A stretch of DNA of 12,830 bases from Candidatus Hydrogenedentota bacterium (GCA_016934125.1 JAFGTL010000445.1:1-12830), one strand, 5' to 3'; shown: positions 6,150 through 12,648, counted from the first letter of the stretch. Made by a program: numbers and translations. Notes: generated by a model from the letters alone, not told the origin.

Positions 6150-9100
6150 ATGGCAACACGAGTTGAACAGTCCCTGAACGGGCCATGGCGCCTGATCCTC
6201 GATCCCGACGACGTCGGCAAGGAGCGGGAGTGGTTCGCCGCGCGCAATCTCCCCGACGCGATGGGCGTCCTCGTGCCCAGCGTCTGGGATCGGTGGGTGC
6301 CCGACTACGACGGCGTCGGCTGGTATCTCCGCGAATTCGACCTGCCCCCGGACTGGCAGGGGCGCGCCATCGCACTCGAATTCGAAGCCGTGGACTACGC
6401 CGCCGAGGTCTGGCTGAACGGTACACCGCTCGGCGGGCACGAGGGCGGCTATACCCCGTTCGCCCTCGACGCCTCCGACGCCGCGCTGCCCGGCGATACC
6501 AACCGGCTCGCCGTCCGTGTCGTCGATCCCCACGGGCCCGACGGGTTCGGGCCGTACAAGCCCCACGAGATCCCCACCGCCAAGGAACACGGCTACTTCT
6601 CCTTTGCAGGCATCTGGGGCGACGTGCGCATTGTCGGACGCCCCCAGGCCCACATCGAGGATGTCTTCATCCAGCCCGATGTCCGGCGCAAACGCATCAC
6701 CGTGTCCGTAGCGACCTCCGAGCCGGGCCAGGTGCGCATCGGCATCGAGAACACGCCCTATCAGCTCGAGGGCGAGCCCGGCGAACTCGTGCTCGAGTTC
6801 CCGGAGTTCGAGACGTGGTCGCCCGAGGCGCCGGTCTTGTACACGCTCCGCTGCGAACTCCTGCAGGACGGCGCGGTGGCCGACTCCACTTCGGTGCGGT
6901 TCGGCATGCGCGAGTTCGCGGTGAAAGAAAACCGCTTCTACCTCAACAACCGCCCCATCTTCCTCAAAGGTGCCCTCCTCCAGCCCGACTACCCCCGGAC
7001 GCTGGCCGCCCCCGAGTCCGAGGCCATGGCACGGCGCGAACTCGAACTCGCCAAAGAGGCCGGATTCAATCTCATCCGGCTCCACATCAAGACGGCGCCA
7101 CGGATCACCCTCGATCTCGCCGACGAGATCGGCCTGCTCATCTATGAGGAACCGCCCATCGGTTGGATCAAGAAGTCCGAGCACATGGCCGAGCGCTGCA
7201 CGCGCGAGGTGCGCGAGATGATCCTCCGGGATCGGAATCATCCTTCCGTGGTGATCTGGGGCATGCTGAACGAGTCGGGCAACGCCGGCTACGAAATCCA
7301 CGGCGGGGCCCAGACCATCAAAAACGAGTTGTGCGCGTTGGCCCGCTCCCTCGATCCCAGCCGGCTCATCATTGACGATTCGGGCGGCGTCAATGCCACG
7401 CGCGAACCGGCGCGCATGATGCGCCCCTATCACGATGAATTCGAGGTATACGACGACCTCCACATCTATCAGCGCGCGCCCGTGGACAGCGAGATCGAGC
7501 TGTATCTCCGCCACAGCGGCGATCCGGAACGCCTCTTCTTCCTGTCCGAGTTCGGCTTCGGCGGCATGGAGGACTTGGCCGACGTGCTCGCCCAGTACGG
7601 CGACGACGGCCCCGATCTCAAGGACGCCCGGTTTCTGCGCACTATGCTCGATGCCGCGCTGCAGGGCTTCTCGGAACGCGGCCTGGATCGACTGTTCGGC
7701 GATTTCTCCGGATTCACCGCGGCGGCCCGCGAGCTCCAATGCGACGCTGCCCGCTACCAGATCGATGCACTCCGGCTGAACGCCAAGCTGGCCGGATACT
7801 GCTACACCCAGCTCTGCGACGCGGGCCATGAGTTCTGCGCCGGCGTGCTCGATCGGTGGCGTCGCCCGAAACCGGCGTTCGAGACGCTCAAGAAGGCTCA
7901 AAGCCCGCTGCGCACCGTGGTTCACGTCGCGCGAACCACCCTCCGGCCGCGTCAGGAAGTGGCGGTAACGGTAACGATCGTGAACGACAACCGGCTTCAG
8001 AACCGGGCCGATTTGTCGCTCCAGGTAGTCGGCCCCACGAACCAGGTGCTCTGGAAGAAGAAGCGGAACGTCAAACTCCCGCGAACCGGCCGCGAACTGT
8101 GGTCGGGCACCATCAGCGCGTCCGGCTCGACTGGCCCGCACAAGTTCGTCGTCCGCCTCATGGACGGCATGAAGGTGCTCGCGGAGAACGCCGCAGAACT
8201 ACAGGTGTTCGCGCCGACGGAGCCCTGCGACGTCGAGTTCAACATCGTCGATCCGGATAAGGAATGGACGGCCCGCTGCCGCGCCCTCGCCAAGGCCGGC
8301 GCCGAAAACGCGCCGATCCACATCGTCCCCCCGCTGGCCAACACCATCCGCGCCTATCCGGAGGCCGCACTCACCCACGTCATCTCGCAGGTGCTCGGCG
8401 GCGCCGTAGCCCTCGTGTTCGGCCCGCCCGATGACTGGAACGATCTGGCCGATCAGATCGACCCCGCCATGCGCGCCACCAGCAAGGACGCCGTCGGCGC
8501 CTTCCTCGGCGTCTACCACTACGCCAAACTGCATCCGGTGTTCGAGGGCCTGCCCGCACGCGGCCTCATGCGCCAGCCTTACCGCAACACCGTGCCGCCC
8601 AAGACGTTCCTGGAATCCAGCGACGAGGACATCTGCGGCGCCTTTGACACCGCCCCCATCGCCACGGGCAACTACCTGATCGGCGAAACCTCCTGGTGGG
8701 GGAGCGACATCCTCGTGCGCCGGCTCGGAAGCGGCCGCATCGTGTTCACCCACCTGCGCGTGCTCGAACACCTCGGCGAAGACCCCGTCGCCGATCGCCT
8801 GTTCGTGAATCTACTCACCCACTTCGCCAAGCGCTCGGTGCCGTCCCGCGACGCCCCGCCCGTGTCACAACAGGCCGCACACTGGATCCGCCGTGAACAG
8901 ACCGATCGCACACGGATGTGGATGTGCATCGGCATGTTCCCGAACTGGGGCGATCAGGGCCACAATACGGCCTATCCGCCCGAGGAACGCTGCGATTTCA
9001 GTGCGACGTACCCGGGGTGGTACCGCCCCATCTCCTGGCGCCGCTGGTACTCCCTGGCCGACAGCGATCACGTCATCGACCTCCAGCAGGCCTTTACTCC

Positions 9101-9419
9101 CGTCTACGAGTACTACCCCCGGTTCGACTGCGGCACCGGATACGCCTACGCCGAATGCGTGTCGGAACGTCGCCAGTCCGTCCGGATCAACCTCGGGGTG
9201 CAGGACGCCACGAAGGTGTGGATCAACGGCCGGCTGGTCTTCGAAGACGCCCGCCATCGCCCCCACCGCGTTCTCGAGCAGTTCGTCGTGGACGGCTTCC
9301 TCAAACAAGGGCGCAACACCGTGCTCGTCAAGGTATCCAAGATGCCGGGCGAGTTCCGGTTCTCCCTCGATTTCTCGTCCGCCACGAGAGATCCCCTGAG
9401 CCTGAGATGGTGGCGCTAG
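6150..9419 (+). CDS. Glycoside hydrolase family 2 (beta-galactosidase/beta-glucuronidase-like), multidomain
   Basis: This 1089-residue enzyme has the GH2 order. A jelly-roll sugar-binding domain (about 8-165; VWLNG at 87-91) and an Ig-like domain (about 175-260) lead to a TIM barrel (about 261-585). The acid/base is E375 in IWGMLNES and the nucleophile E467 in FLSEFGFG, both in canonical contexts of retaining GH2 enzymes. A further beta-sandwich covers about 588-687. Residues about 690-905 look like the class I amidotransferase-like fold seen in some beta-galactosidases, and the last 165 residues form a second jelly-roll-like domain (VWINGRLVFE at 1023). No signal peptide is visible, so the enzyme is probably cytoplasmic and acts on imported oligosaccharides; the sugar specificity cannot be read. 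The ATG at 6150 follows GGGA at 6137-6140 by nine bases and overlaps a preceding TGA of a five-codon frame, probably by chance. Domain limits past 590 are inference. Confidence 0.93.
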   Translation: MATRVEQSLNGPWRLILDPDDVGKEREWFAARNLPDAMGVLVPSVWDRWVPDYDGVGWYLREFDLPPDWQGRAIALEFEAVDYAAEVWLNGTPLGGHEGGYTPFALDASDAALPGDTNRLAVRVVDPHGPDGFGPYKPHEIPTAKEHGYFSFAGIWGDVRIVGRPQAHIEDVFIQPDVRRKRITVSVATSEPGQVRIGIENTPYQLEGEPGELVLEFPEFETWSPEAPVLYTLRCELLQDGAVADSTSVRFGMREFAVKENRFYLNNRPIFLKGALLQPDYPRTLAAPESEAMARRELELAKEAGFNLIRLHIKTAPRITLDLADEIGLLIYEEPPIGWIKKSEHMAERCTREVREMILRDRNHPSVVIWGMLNESGNAGYEIHGGAQTIKNELCALARSLDPSRLIIDDSGGVNATREPARMMRPYHDEFEVYDDLHIYQRAPVDSEIELYLRHSGDPERLFFLSEFGFGGMEDLADVLAQYGDDGPDLKDARFLRTMLDAALQGFSERGLDRLFGDFSGFTAAARELQCDAARYQIDALRLNAKLAGYCYTQLCDAGHEFCAGVLDRWRRPKPAFETLKKAQSPLRTVVHVARTTLRPRQEVAVTVTIVNDNRLQNRADLSLQVVGPTNQVLWKKKRNVKLPRTGRELWSGTISASGSTGPHKFVVRLMDGMKVLAENAAELQVFAPTEPCDVEFNIVDPDKEWTARCRALAKAGAENAPIHIVPPLANTIRAYPEAALTHVISQVLGGAVALVFGPPDDWNDLADQIDPAMRATSKDAVGAFLGVYHYAKLHPVFEGLPARGLMRQPYRNTVPPKTFLESSDEDICGAFDTAPIATGNYLIGETSWWGSDILVRRLGSGRIVFTHLRVLEHLGEDPVADRLFVNLLTHFAKRSVPSRDAPPVSQQAAHWIRREQTDRTRMWMCIGMFPNWGDQGHNTAYPPEERCDFSATYPGWYRPISWRRWYSLADSDHVIDLQQAFTPVYEYYPRFDCGTGYAYAECVSERRQSVRINLGVQDATKVWINGRLVFEDARHRPHRVLEQFVVDGFLKQGRNTVLVKVSKMPGEFRFSLDFSSATRDPLSLRWWR

Positions 9420-9450
9420 CAGCGGTGGCGCTGAGAGCGGTGGCCCCTGA
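9405..9450 (+). repeat. Three imperfect ~15-bp tandem repeats across the GH2 stop
   Basis: The sequence reads GATGGTGGCGCTAGC, then AGCGGTGGCGCTGAG, then AGCGGTGGCCCCTGA. The three 15-base units share the GGTGGC core. The array overlaps the last codons and the TAG stop of the GH2 gene. It is short and degenerate, so it could be a slippage product. Confidence 0.45.
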
Positions 9451-9459
9451 ACGTGGCAA

Positions 9460-9486
9460 CCGGCCCGTCTCGGGTAAACGGGCCGG
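9460..9486 (+). terminator. GC-rich hairpin downstream of the GH2 gene
   Basis: CCGGCCCGT at 9460-9468 and ACGGGCCGG at 9478-9486 form a perfect 9-bp stem with a 9-base loop, 40 bases after the GH2 stop. No T-tract follows, so it may act as a Rho-aided or weak terminator, or protect the mRNA 3' end. It lies between two convergent genes. Confidence 0.5.
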
Positions 9487-9510
9487 CGCACACGGTGTCT
9501 GGTATGGGCA

Positions 9511-9540
9511 CAGAACCACCCCTAGCTGGAGGCGGTTCTG
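9511..9540 (-). terminator. Hairpin over the stop of the zinc-ribbon gene
   Basis: CAGAACCACC at 9511-9520 pairs with GGCGGTTCTG at 9531-9540 with one mismatch, around a 10-base loop that contains the TAG stop of the minus-strand gene (9522-9524). The U-run after it on the minus strand is poor. Together with the hairpin at 9460-9486 it separates two convergent transcription units. Confidence 0.3.
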
Positions 9541-9734
9541 ATGAGGAGTTCGTCGAGTTTCAGCGCACCCACGAGCGGGCATTGGCTGGCCAGGGATGAG
9601 AACATCTCGACCCGGAGCCGCTCTTCGCAACGTGGGCAATACGTGTGACTTACGGGCTCATCGAGCCCGCCCGTCACATGGCGCCATTTCCCGTTGGCGC
9701 GCACCCTCTTGCATTTGCAGCACTGAACCGTCAT
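9522..9734 (-). CDS. Small zinc-ribbon protein, 70 residues
   Basis: Two CxxC knuckles, C5/C8 (CCKCKR) and C33/C36 (CPRCEE), are spaced like a zinc ribbon. The arrangement CxxCKxxR...GKW...SHTYCPRCEERL resembles the small zinc-ribbon tail often attached to bacterial response regulators and PAS proteins (CxxCKKIRDDxGYW...SHGICPxC), here standing alone. The C-terminal half carries no cysteines and may be helical. The ATG at 9734 has a good ribosome site, GAGGGA (plus-strand TCCCTC at 9741-9746), six bases upstream, which supports a real gene. It is convergent with GH2 and divergent from mazG with about 80 bases between their starts. Function is unknown; nucleic acid or protein binding is possible. 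Confidence 0.75.
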   Translation of the reverse strand: MTVQCCKCKRVRANGKWRHVTGGLDEPVSHTYCPRCEERLRVEMFSSLASQCPLVGALKLDELLIRTASS

Positions 9735-9813
9735 GCTCTATCCCTCACAGTACCTATCAGTTCTATCGGCACGACGGCCCACCACCTTGAGCGTGGTTGA
9801 GAGAGGATTCCCC

Positions 9814-10224
9814 GTGACCTACCCCCACTGGAACAAGACGCCCAGCACCGAAACCGATTGGTTCGAAGCACTTACAGGCCTCGCGCGCTACCTCCGCGGG
9901 CCCGACGGCTGCCCGTGGGATCGCGAGCAGTCGATGGCGGATTTCGCCTCCTACGCCCGCGAGGAGGCAGACGAACTGGTCGAGGCCGTAGCTTCGGGAG
10001 ACAACAGCCACATCCAGGAGGAATTCGGCGATGTCCTGTTCGTGTTGCTCGCCACGGCCGTGGCCGCAGAACAAGAGGGCCGGTTCTCCCTACGCGAGGC
10101 CCTCGACCGCGCCCATCAGAAGATGATCCGCCGCCACGCACACGTGTTCGGCGGCGCCAGGGCCGAGACGCCACAGGACGCCGTCGACGCCTGGAACCGC
10201 GTCAAGCAGGACGAAAAGCAGTAG
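9814..10224 (+). CDS. mazG: MazG-family nucleoside triphosphate pyrophosphohydrolase, single domain
   Basis: MazG enzymes hydrolyse (d)NTPs to monophosphate and pyrophosphate, cleaning up aberrant nucleotides. The 136-residue protein matches the N-terminal domain of E. coli MazG: GCPWDREQ at 32-39, then the metal motif with E50/E51 and E54 (REEADEL) and E70/D73 (EEFGD), followed by EGRFSLREAL and RRHAHVFGG. The second MazG domain of the E. coli protein is absent, as in many small MazG proteins. The start is GTG at 9814, because GAGAGGA at 9801-9807 lies six bases upstream; the frame is open further to an ATG at 9733, which lacks a ribosome site and would overlap the divergent zinc-ribbon start. 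No toxin-antitoxin partner is seen nearby. No clear terminator follows. Confidence 0.93.
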   Translation: MTYPHWNKTPSTETDWFEALTGLARYLRGPDGCPWDREQSMADFASYAREEADELVEAVASGDNSHIQEEFGDVLFVLLATAVAAEQEGRFSLREALDRAHQKMIRRHAHVFGGARAETPQDAVDAWNRVKQDEKQ

Positions 10225-10227
10225 CCT

Positions 10228-10425
10228 CGCCCCGAAGAGCACGGCCCGACACCCCTTCGCCCCGGCCTTCCCAGCGCTCCGCCGCAACTCCTTCGACATC
10301 TTCAGGTTAGCGATGCCCCCGGAGTCCAGGGCGTGGCCGTAAATCCGCACCATGTTGCGTGGGATCAGCTCCGGATACCATCCCTTGTGGCCGTGGAGGT
10401 CCCCAAGTCGGCCCAACCAAGCCAC
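10228..10425 (-). other. Unrecognised coding-like stretch, possible gene remnant
   Basis: Reading the minus strand from a GTG at 10425 gives MAWLGRLGDLHG...NMVRIYGHALDSGG..NLKMSKELRRSAGKAG. Third codon positions are mostly G or C while second positions are near half, as in the real genes here, so the stretch looks coding. No ribosome site precedes the GTG, the frame runs on into the 3' end of mazG on the opposite strand, and I recognise no family. It may be a decayed gene fragment. Otherwise the 10225-10447 gap holds no clear feature. Confidence 0.25.
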
Positions 10426-10447
10426 GCGTAACGGATTGCGCGCCGGA

Positions 10448-10456
10448 TGGTATTAT
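10448..10456 (+). promoter_or_regulatory. Extended -10 promoter of the small-peptide unit
   Basis: TGGTATTAT at 10448-10456 fits the extended -10 form TGnTATAAT, inside an unusual A/T island (10451-10459) in an otherwise GC-rich region. No good -35 lies at the right distance, which extended -10 promoters tolerate. The transcript would begin near 10462-10464, just before the first Shine-Dalgarno. Confidence 0.5.
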
Positions 10457-10475
10457 TATCCAGTTAGGAGGTTTG

Positions 10476-10523
10476 GTGTCCGCTGCTACTGGCAAACATG
10501 AACTTAAGGAGGGAGAACAATGA
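10476..10523 (+). CDS. Possible 15-codon upstream/leader peptide
   Basis: A GTG at 10476 follows TAGGAGG (10465-10471) by four bases and opens a frame reading VSAATGKHELKEGEQ, ended by TGA at 10521-10523. This stop overlaps the ATG of the 45-codon gene (ATGA), the classic sign of translational coupling. A TTG three bases earlier is an alternative start. No attenuator hairpin or run of a single regulatory codon is evident. The frame may simply be a leader with a fortuitous ribosome site. Confidence 0.35.
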   Translation: MSAATGKHELKEGEQ

Positions 10524-10657
10524 CGTTTCTCTGCGACATTCTGGACAGCGTATACGGGTTCCTCGGGAATGCGGGAGTCTTCGACATTCCGCTGCTTGGT
10601 AATCTGCTTGTCGAACTTCTCGACTTCCTCTTCGAGCTCTTCAGCTGCACCGTCTGA
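10520..10657 (+). CDS. Small acidic hydrophobic peptide, 45 residues, unknown family
   Basis: The ATG at 10520 has a near-perfect Shine-Dalgarno, AAGGAGGG (10506-10513), six bases upstream, and the gene ends at TGA 10655-10657 just before a strong terminator. The product starts MTFLCDILDSVYGF and ends LLDFLFELFSCTV. It has six Asp/Glu and no Lys, Arg or His, so it is strongly acidic, and about half its residues are large hydrophobics. Polar residues fall at helical spacing: D6, D9/S10, G13, N17, then N28, E32, D35, E39, S42. This suggests two amphipathic helices joined by GNAGVFDIPLLG, with C5 and C43 placed to bridge the two ends. There is no signal peptide with a positive n-region. I do not recognise a family. 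A membrane-surface or partner-binding microprotein is one possibility; expression signals make a real gene likely. Confidence 0.75.
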   Translation: MTFLCDILDSVYGFLGNAGVFDIPLLGNLLVELLDFLFELFSCTV

Positions 10658-10671
10658 CCCCTACGCCTTTT

Positions 10672-10719
10672 CGGAACGCCCCGGCCCTCGTATGACGCGG
10701 CCGGGGCGTTCTGGTTTCT
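10672..10719 (+). terminator. Strong intrinsic terminator after the small-peptide gene
   Basis: AACGCCCCGGCC at 10675-10686 pairs perfectly with GGCCGGGGCGTT at 10699-10710, a 12-bp stem extendable outward by G10674-C10711, around a 12-base loop. A GGTTTCTG tail follows. It begins 14 bases after the peptide stop. On the minus strand the stem is preceded by a CCTTTTCGG sequence that would give a U-run-like AAAA, so it is oriented for the plus strand. Confidence 0.8.
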
Positions 10720-10764
10720 GAACGCCGCCCGTCACCCCGCCACCCCCTTCCCGCCTAACGCAGC

Positions 10765-10974
10765 CCACAATCCGCACGTAACGCTCTCCACGTGGGAGAC
10801 GAAGTCCCAATTGGCCCGCCGCGGCGGGCCTTTCCGCTGCTTTGCCGTTTCGCTCCATACACCGTCGACTTCTTGATGGACGGCAGACGCAGGGAAAACG
10901 GCAAGATGCCGCTTCTGCGTTGCACGGAAAGGTAGACGCGGCATCCTGCCGCGTTCCTTACCTGCGGATTGTGG
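10765..10974 (+). repeat. 210-bp structured repeat element, copy 2
   Basis: This copy lies in the same orientation as the one at 5865-6074, exactly 4900 bp away, with ten substitutions and identical length. The left inverted repeat is intact; the right has one change (TTACCTGCGGATTGTGG). One more C/G pair extends the ends to 10764 and 10975, and CAG flanks both sides (10761-10763, 10976-10978), a possible 3-bp target duplication. The change at 10842 (C to T) keeps the CTGCCG/CGGCAG pairing as a G-U pair. Short minus-strand frames inside are by-products of the repeat. Confidence 0.85.
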
Positions 10975-10988
10975 GCAGCACTCCCGTG

Positions 10989-11017
10989 TTGAAGTGGTCA
11001 GTGCCTGTCTCTACAAT
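10989..11017 (+). promoter_or_regulatory. Sigma70-like promoter of the SGNH hydrolase gene
   Basis: TTGAAG at 10989-10994 and TACAAT at 11012-11017 are separated by 17 bases and match 4 and 5 of 6 consensus positions. The predicted start near 11024 gives about 52 bases of leader before the GTG at 11076. The -10 overlaps an in-frame ATG at 11016, which therefore cannot be the start of a protein made from this promoter. The -35 begins 15 bases after the end of the repeat element, as at the GH2 promoter. Confidence 0.65.
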
Positions 11018-11075
11018 GGCGCACGGCCCAACGGGGTGGCCGCGGGCGGACTCGCAGGGGAGATCTCGGTTCACA

Positions 11076-12272
11076 GTGACGAAGCGGCGGAAGATCCTGG
11101 CGAACACGGCGCTGATCCTCGCCTCGACGGTCGTGGCGTTCCTCCTGCTCGAGGCGGCTGCGCGCCTCGTCCTCCGGTACGGCAACGACCCCGAACGGTT
11201 CTTGACGTACGCCTCGGCCCGCCAGCTCCGCATGCACCCGGAGTTCACCCAACCCTACATGCGCTTCCAGGCCCACCGGTATCTCGGCTACATCCCTACC
11301 CCCAACTTCCGCCGCCACACCCTCACCCATAACGCGCTCGGCTACAAAGACGACGAGATCGTGCTGCCCAAACCGGACGGCGAATTCCGCATCGTGTGCA
11401 TGGGCGGCTCGACCACCTACACCACGATCGTGGGCGACACGGCCCTGTCCTATCCCAATCTCCTCGAACAGGATCTGCACGATCGCGGCCTGGCCCACGT
11501 GAATGTCGTCAACGCCGGGGTGGACGGATACACGAGCTACGAAACCCTCATCAACTACGCCTTCCGGGTTCAGGACCTCGAACCCGACATGCTCATCATC
11601 ATGGACGGCCTGAACGATACCTACGCGCGCATCGTGTGGCCGCCCGAGGCGTTCAAGGGAGACAATTCCGGGTTCCGCGCCCCCCTCTTCGACAGCGTCA
11701 TCATGCCGAGCGTGCTCGAGTACTCCACCCTCCTGCGCGTCGTGCTCATCAAGGCCGGCCTGGCCGAGTCCCACTTCGGGTTGCGCACCATGTACGATCT
11801 CGCGGCGACCGATTCGTTCTACGGCGCCGAATGGGAGCGCCAGCAGGCCACCGGCACCTATCCCGACGGCATCTTCAAGCAGGTCGATCTCGCCCGAATG
11901 CTCGACGAATGCGGGCCGCAGTTCTTCATACGCAACATCGAGAACGTCATCGCCATGGCCAAGTACCACGGAATCGAGGTGGTTCTGCTCTCGACGCCCT
12001 GGGCCCGCGCCGACACCGCCCGCCCCGGCGATCGCCCCATCCTCTCCAACCCCGCATGCGTGTCGGCCCTCGAAGATGCCGCCCGCCGCATGGAAACCCT
12101 CGCCCACGACACCGGCTGCCTCTGGTTCGACCTCGCACAGCGCTTCCCCGACGATCCCGACTGCTACGTGGATGGCGTCCACATGAACATCGACGGCGCC
12201 CGCATCAAAGCCAACCTGATCGCCGATTTCCTCCTCGACAGCCACCCGCTCGGCCCGCACACCACCCCGTAG
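11076..12272 (+). CDS. SGNH/GDSL-family hydrolase with N-terminal membrane anchor
   Basis: The 398-residue protein starts VTKRRKILANT, a basic n-region followed by a hydrophobic segment (about 9-30), so it is probably anchored in the inner membrane with the enzyme outside. SGNH blocks are all present: S112 in MGGSTTY (block I), G148 in NAGVDGYTSY (block II), N180 in DGLNDTY (block III) and D366/H369 in DGVHMN (block V). Members act as esterases, lipases or carbohydrate O-deacetylases; this version with an N-terminal anchor and RYLGYIPTPNF before the catalytic domain is common but of unknown substrate. The GTG start is chosen because the frame further upstream overlaps the promoter and the repeat element; GGGGAG at 11057-11062 is a somewhat distant ribosome site (13 bases). 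An in-frame ATG at 11016 has none. It appears to be a single-gene unit. Confidence 0.88.
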   Translation: MTKRRKILANTALILASTVVAFLLLEAAARLVLRYGNDPERFLTYASARQLRMHPEFTQPYMRFQAHRYLGYIPTPNFRRHTLTHNALGYKDDEIVLPKPDGEFRIVCMGGSTTYTTIVGDTALSYPNLLEQDLHDRGLAHVNVVNAGVDGYTSYETLINYAFRVQDLEPDMLIIMDGLNDTYARIVWPPEAFKGDNSGFRAPLFDSVIMPSVLEYSTLLRVVLIKAGLAESHFGLRTMYDLAATDSFYGAEWERQQATGTYPDGIFKQVDLARMLDECGPQFFIRNIENVIAMAKYHGIEVVLLSTPWARADTARPGDRPILSNPACVSALEDAARRMETLAHDTGCLWFDLAQRFPDDPDCYVDGVHMNIDGARIKANLIADFLLDSHPLGPHTTP

Positions 12273-12504
12273 TCCTCGCCAGCGGGCGCTGAACCCTGCC
12301 GCCCCCGCAAGCCCTCGCCCACATCCCGGCCGCAGTTCCATGTGGAACACCACCACGCTATCAGCCGCGATGGCTCCTATCTCATCCCGCGTCGCCTTCT
12401 CTCGCTCCCCCGTTCGGGTGCGCTTTCCCGACCGCACCCGCTCCTCACACACCGAGAGAGAAGAATGTGGCACGGTCAGGAGGCCGGCCACAGGAGGAGT
12501 CCGG
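12273..12504. other. Gene-free spacer after the SGNH gene
   Basis: No supported gene lies here. A small palindrome, GTTCCATGTGGAAC (12335-12348), is the only symmetric feature of note and lacks a T-tract. Long frames crossing this interval on both strands are composed of repeat-derived sequence further right and carry no recognisable domain or ribosome site. I see no clear intrinsic terminator for the SGNH gene. Confidence 0.5.
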
Positions 12505-12648
12505 TTCTGTTGTGGGACAGCCACGCGCCACGCCTTACGGCGCGCCCTCGGCTCTGGCTCTTTGTTCCGGGCCCCGACGGGAAGACTCACAGCCGAGGGC
12601 GGCTGTGCCACAATTGCAGCAAGGTCCAGATCCGGAAAGGCTACACCC
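12505..12648 (+). repeat. REP-like hairpin repeat unit, copy 1
   Basis: The unit begins with TTCTGTTGTGGGACA, contains a degenerate left hairpin region (12518-12560), and then ACAGCCGAGGGCGGCTGT at 12589-12606, a perfect 7-bp stem with an AGGG loop, followed by GCCACAA. It ends with TCCGGAAAGGCTACACCC at 12631-12648. The same order of blocks recurs 120-145 bases later. Repeats of this form translate to AQPPSAV- or AEGGCAT-like strings that appear as spurious proteins in several environmental phyla; I state that from memory. Confidence 0.7.

Noticed and set aside
6133..6150. Five-codon frame (MREDP) ending in TGATG at the GH2 start, considered as a leader peptide
   Set aside because: No ribosome site precedes it and the codons overlap the GH2 ribosome site itself, so chance is the simplest explanation.
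5562..8141. Minus-strand open frame of 859 codons opposite DUF456, the repeat element and GH2
   Set aside because: It crosses a repeat element and two real genes and has no recognisable motif. It is a shadow of the GH2 codon pattern.
9814..10224. mazG as part of a toxin-antitoxin or defence unit
   Set aside because: Neither MazEF-like neighbours nor defence genes are present. The only neighbour is a small zinc ribbon with no known toxin signature.
10661..10944. Minus-strand frames inside repeat element copy 2, with near-identical peptides in copy 1
   Set aside because: The peptide similarity only reflects the nucleotide repeat. The frames end at different points outside it and there is no start signal.
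10842..11075. N-terminal extension of the SGNH hydrolase into the repeat element
   Set aside because: The extension is repeat-derived sequence and crosses a good -35/-10 pair at 10989-11017. The GTG at 11076 gives the expected basic n-region and membrane anchor.
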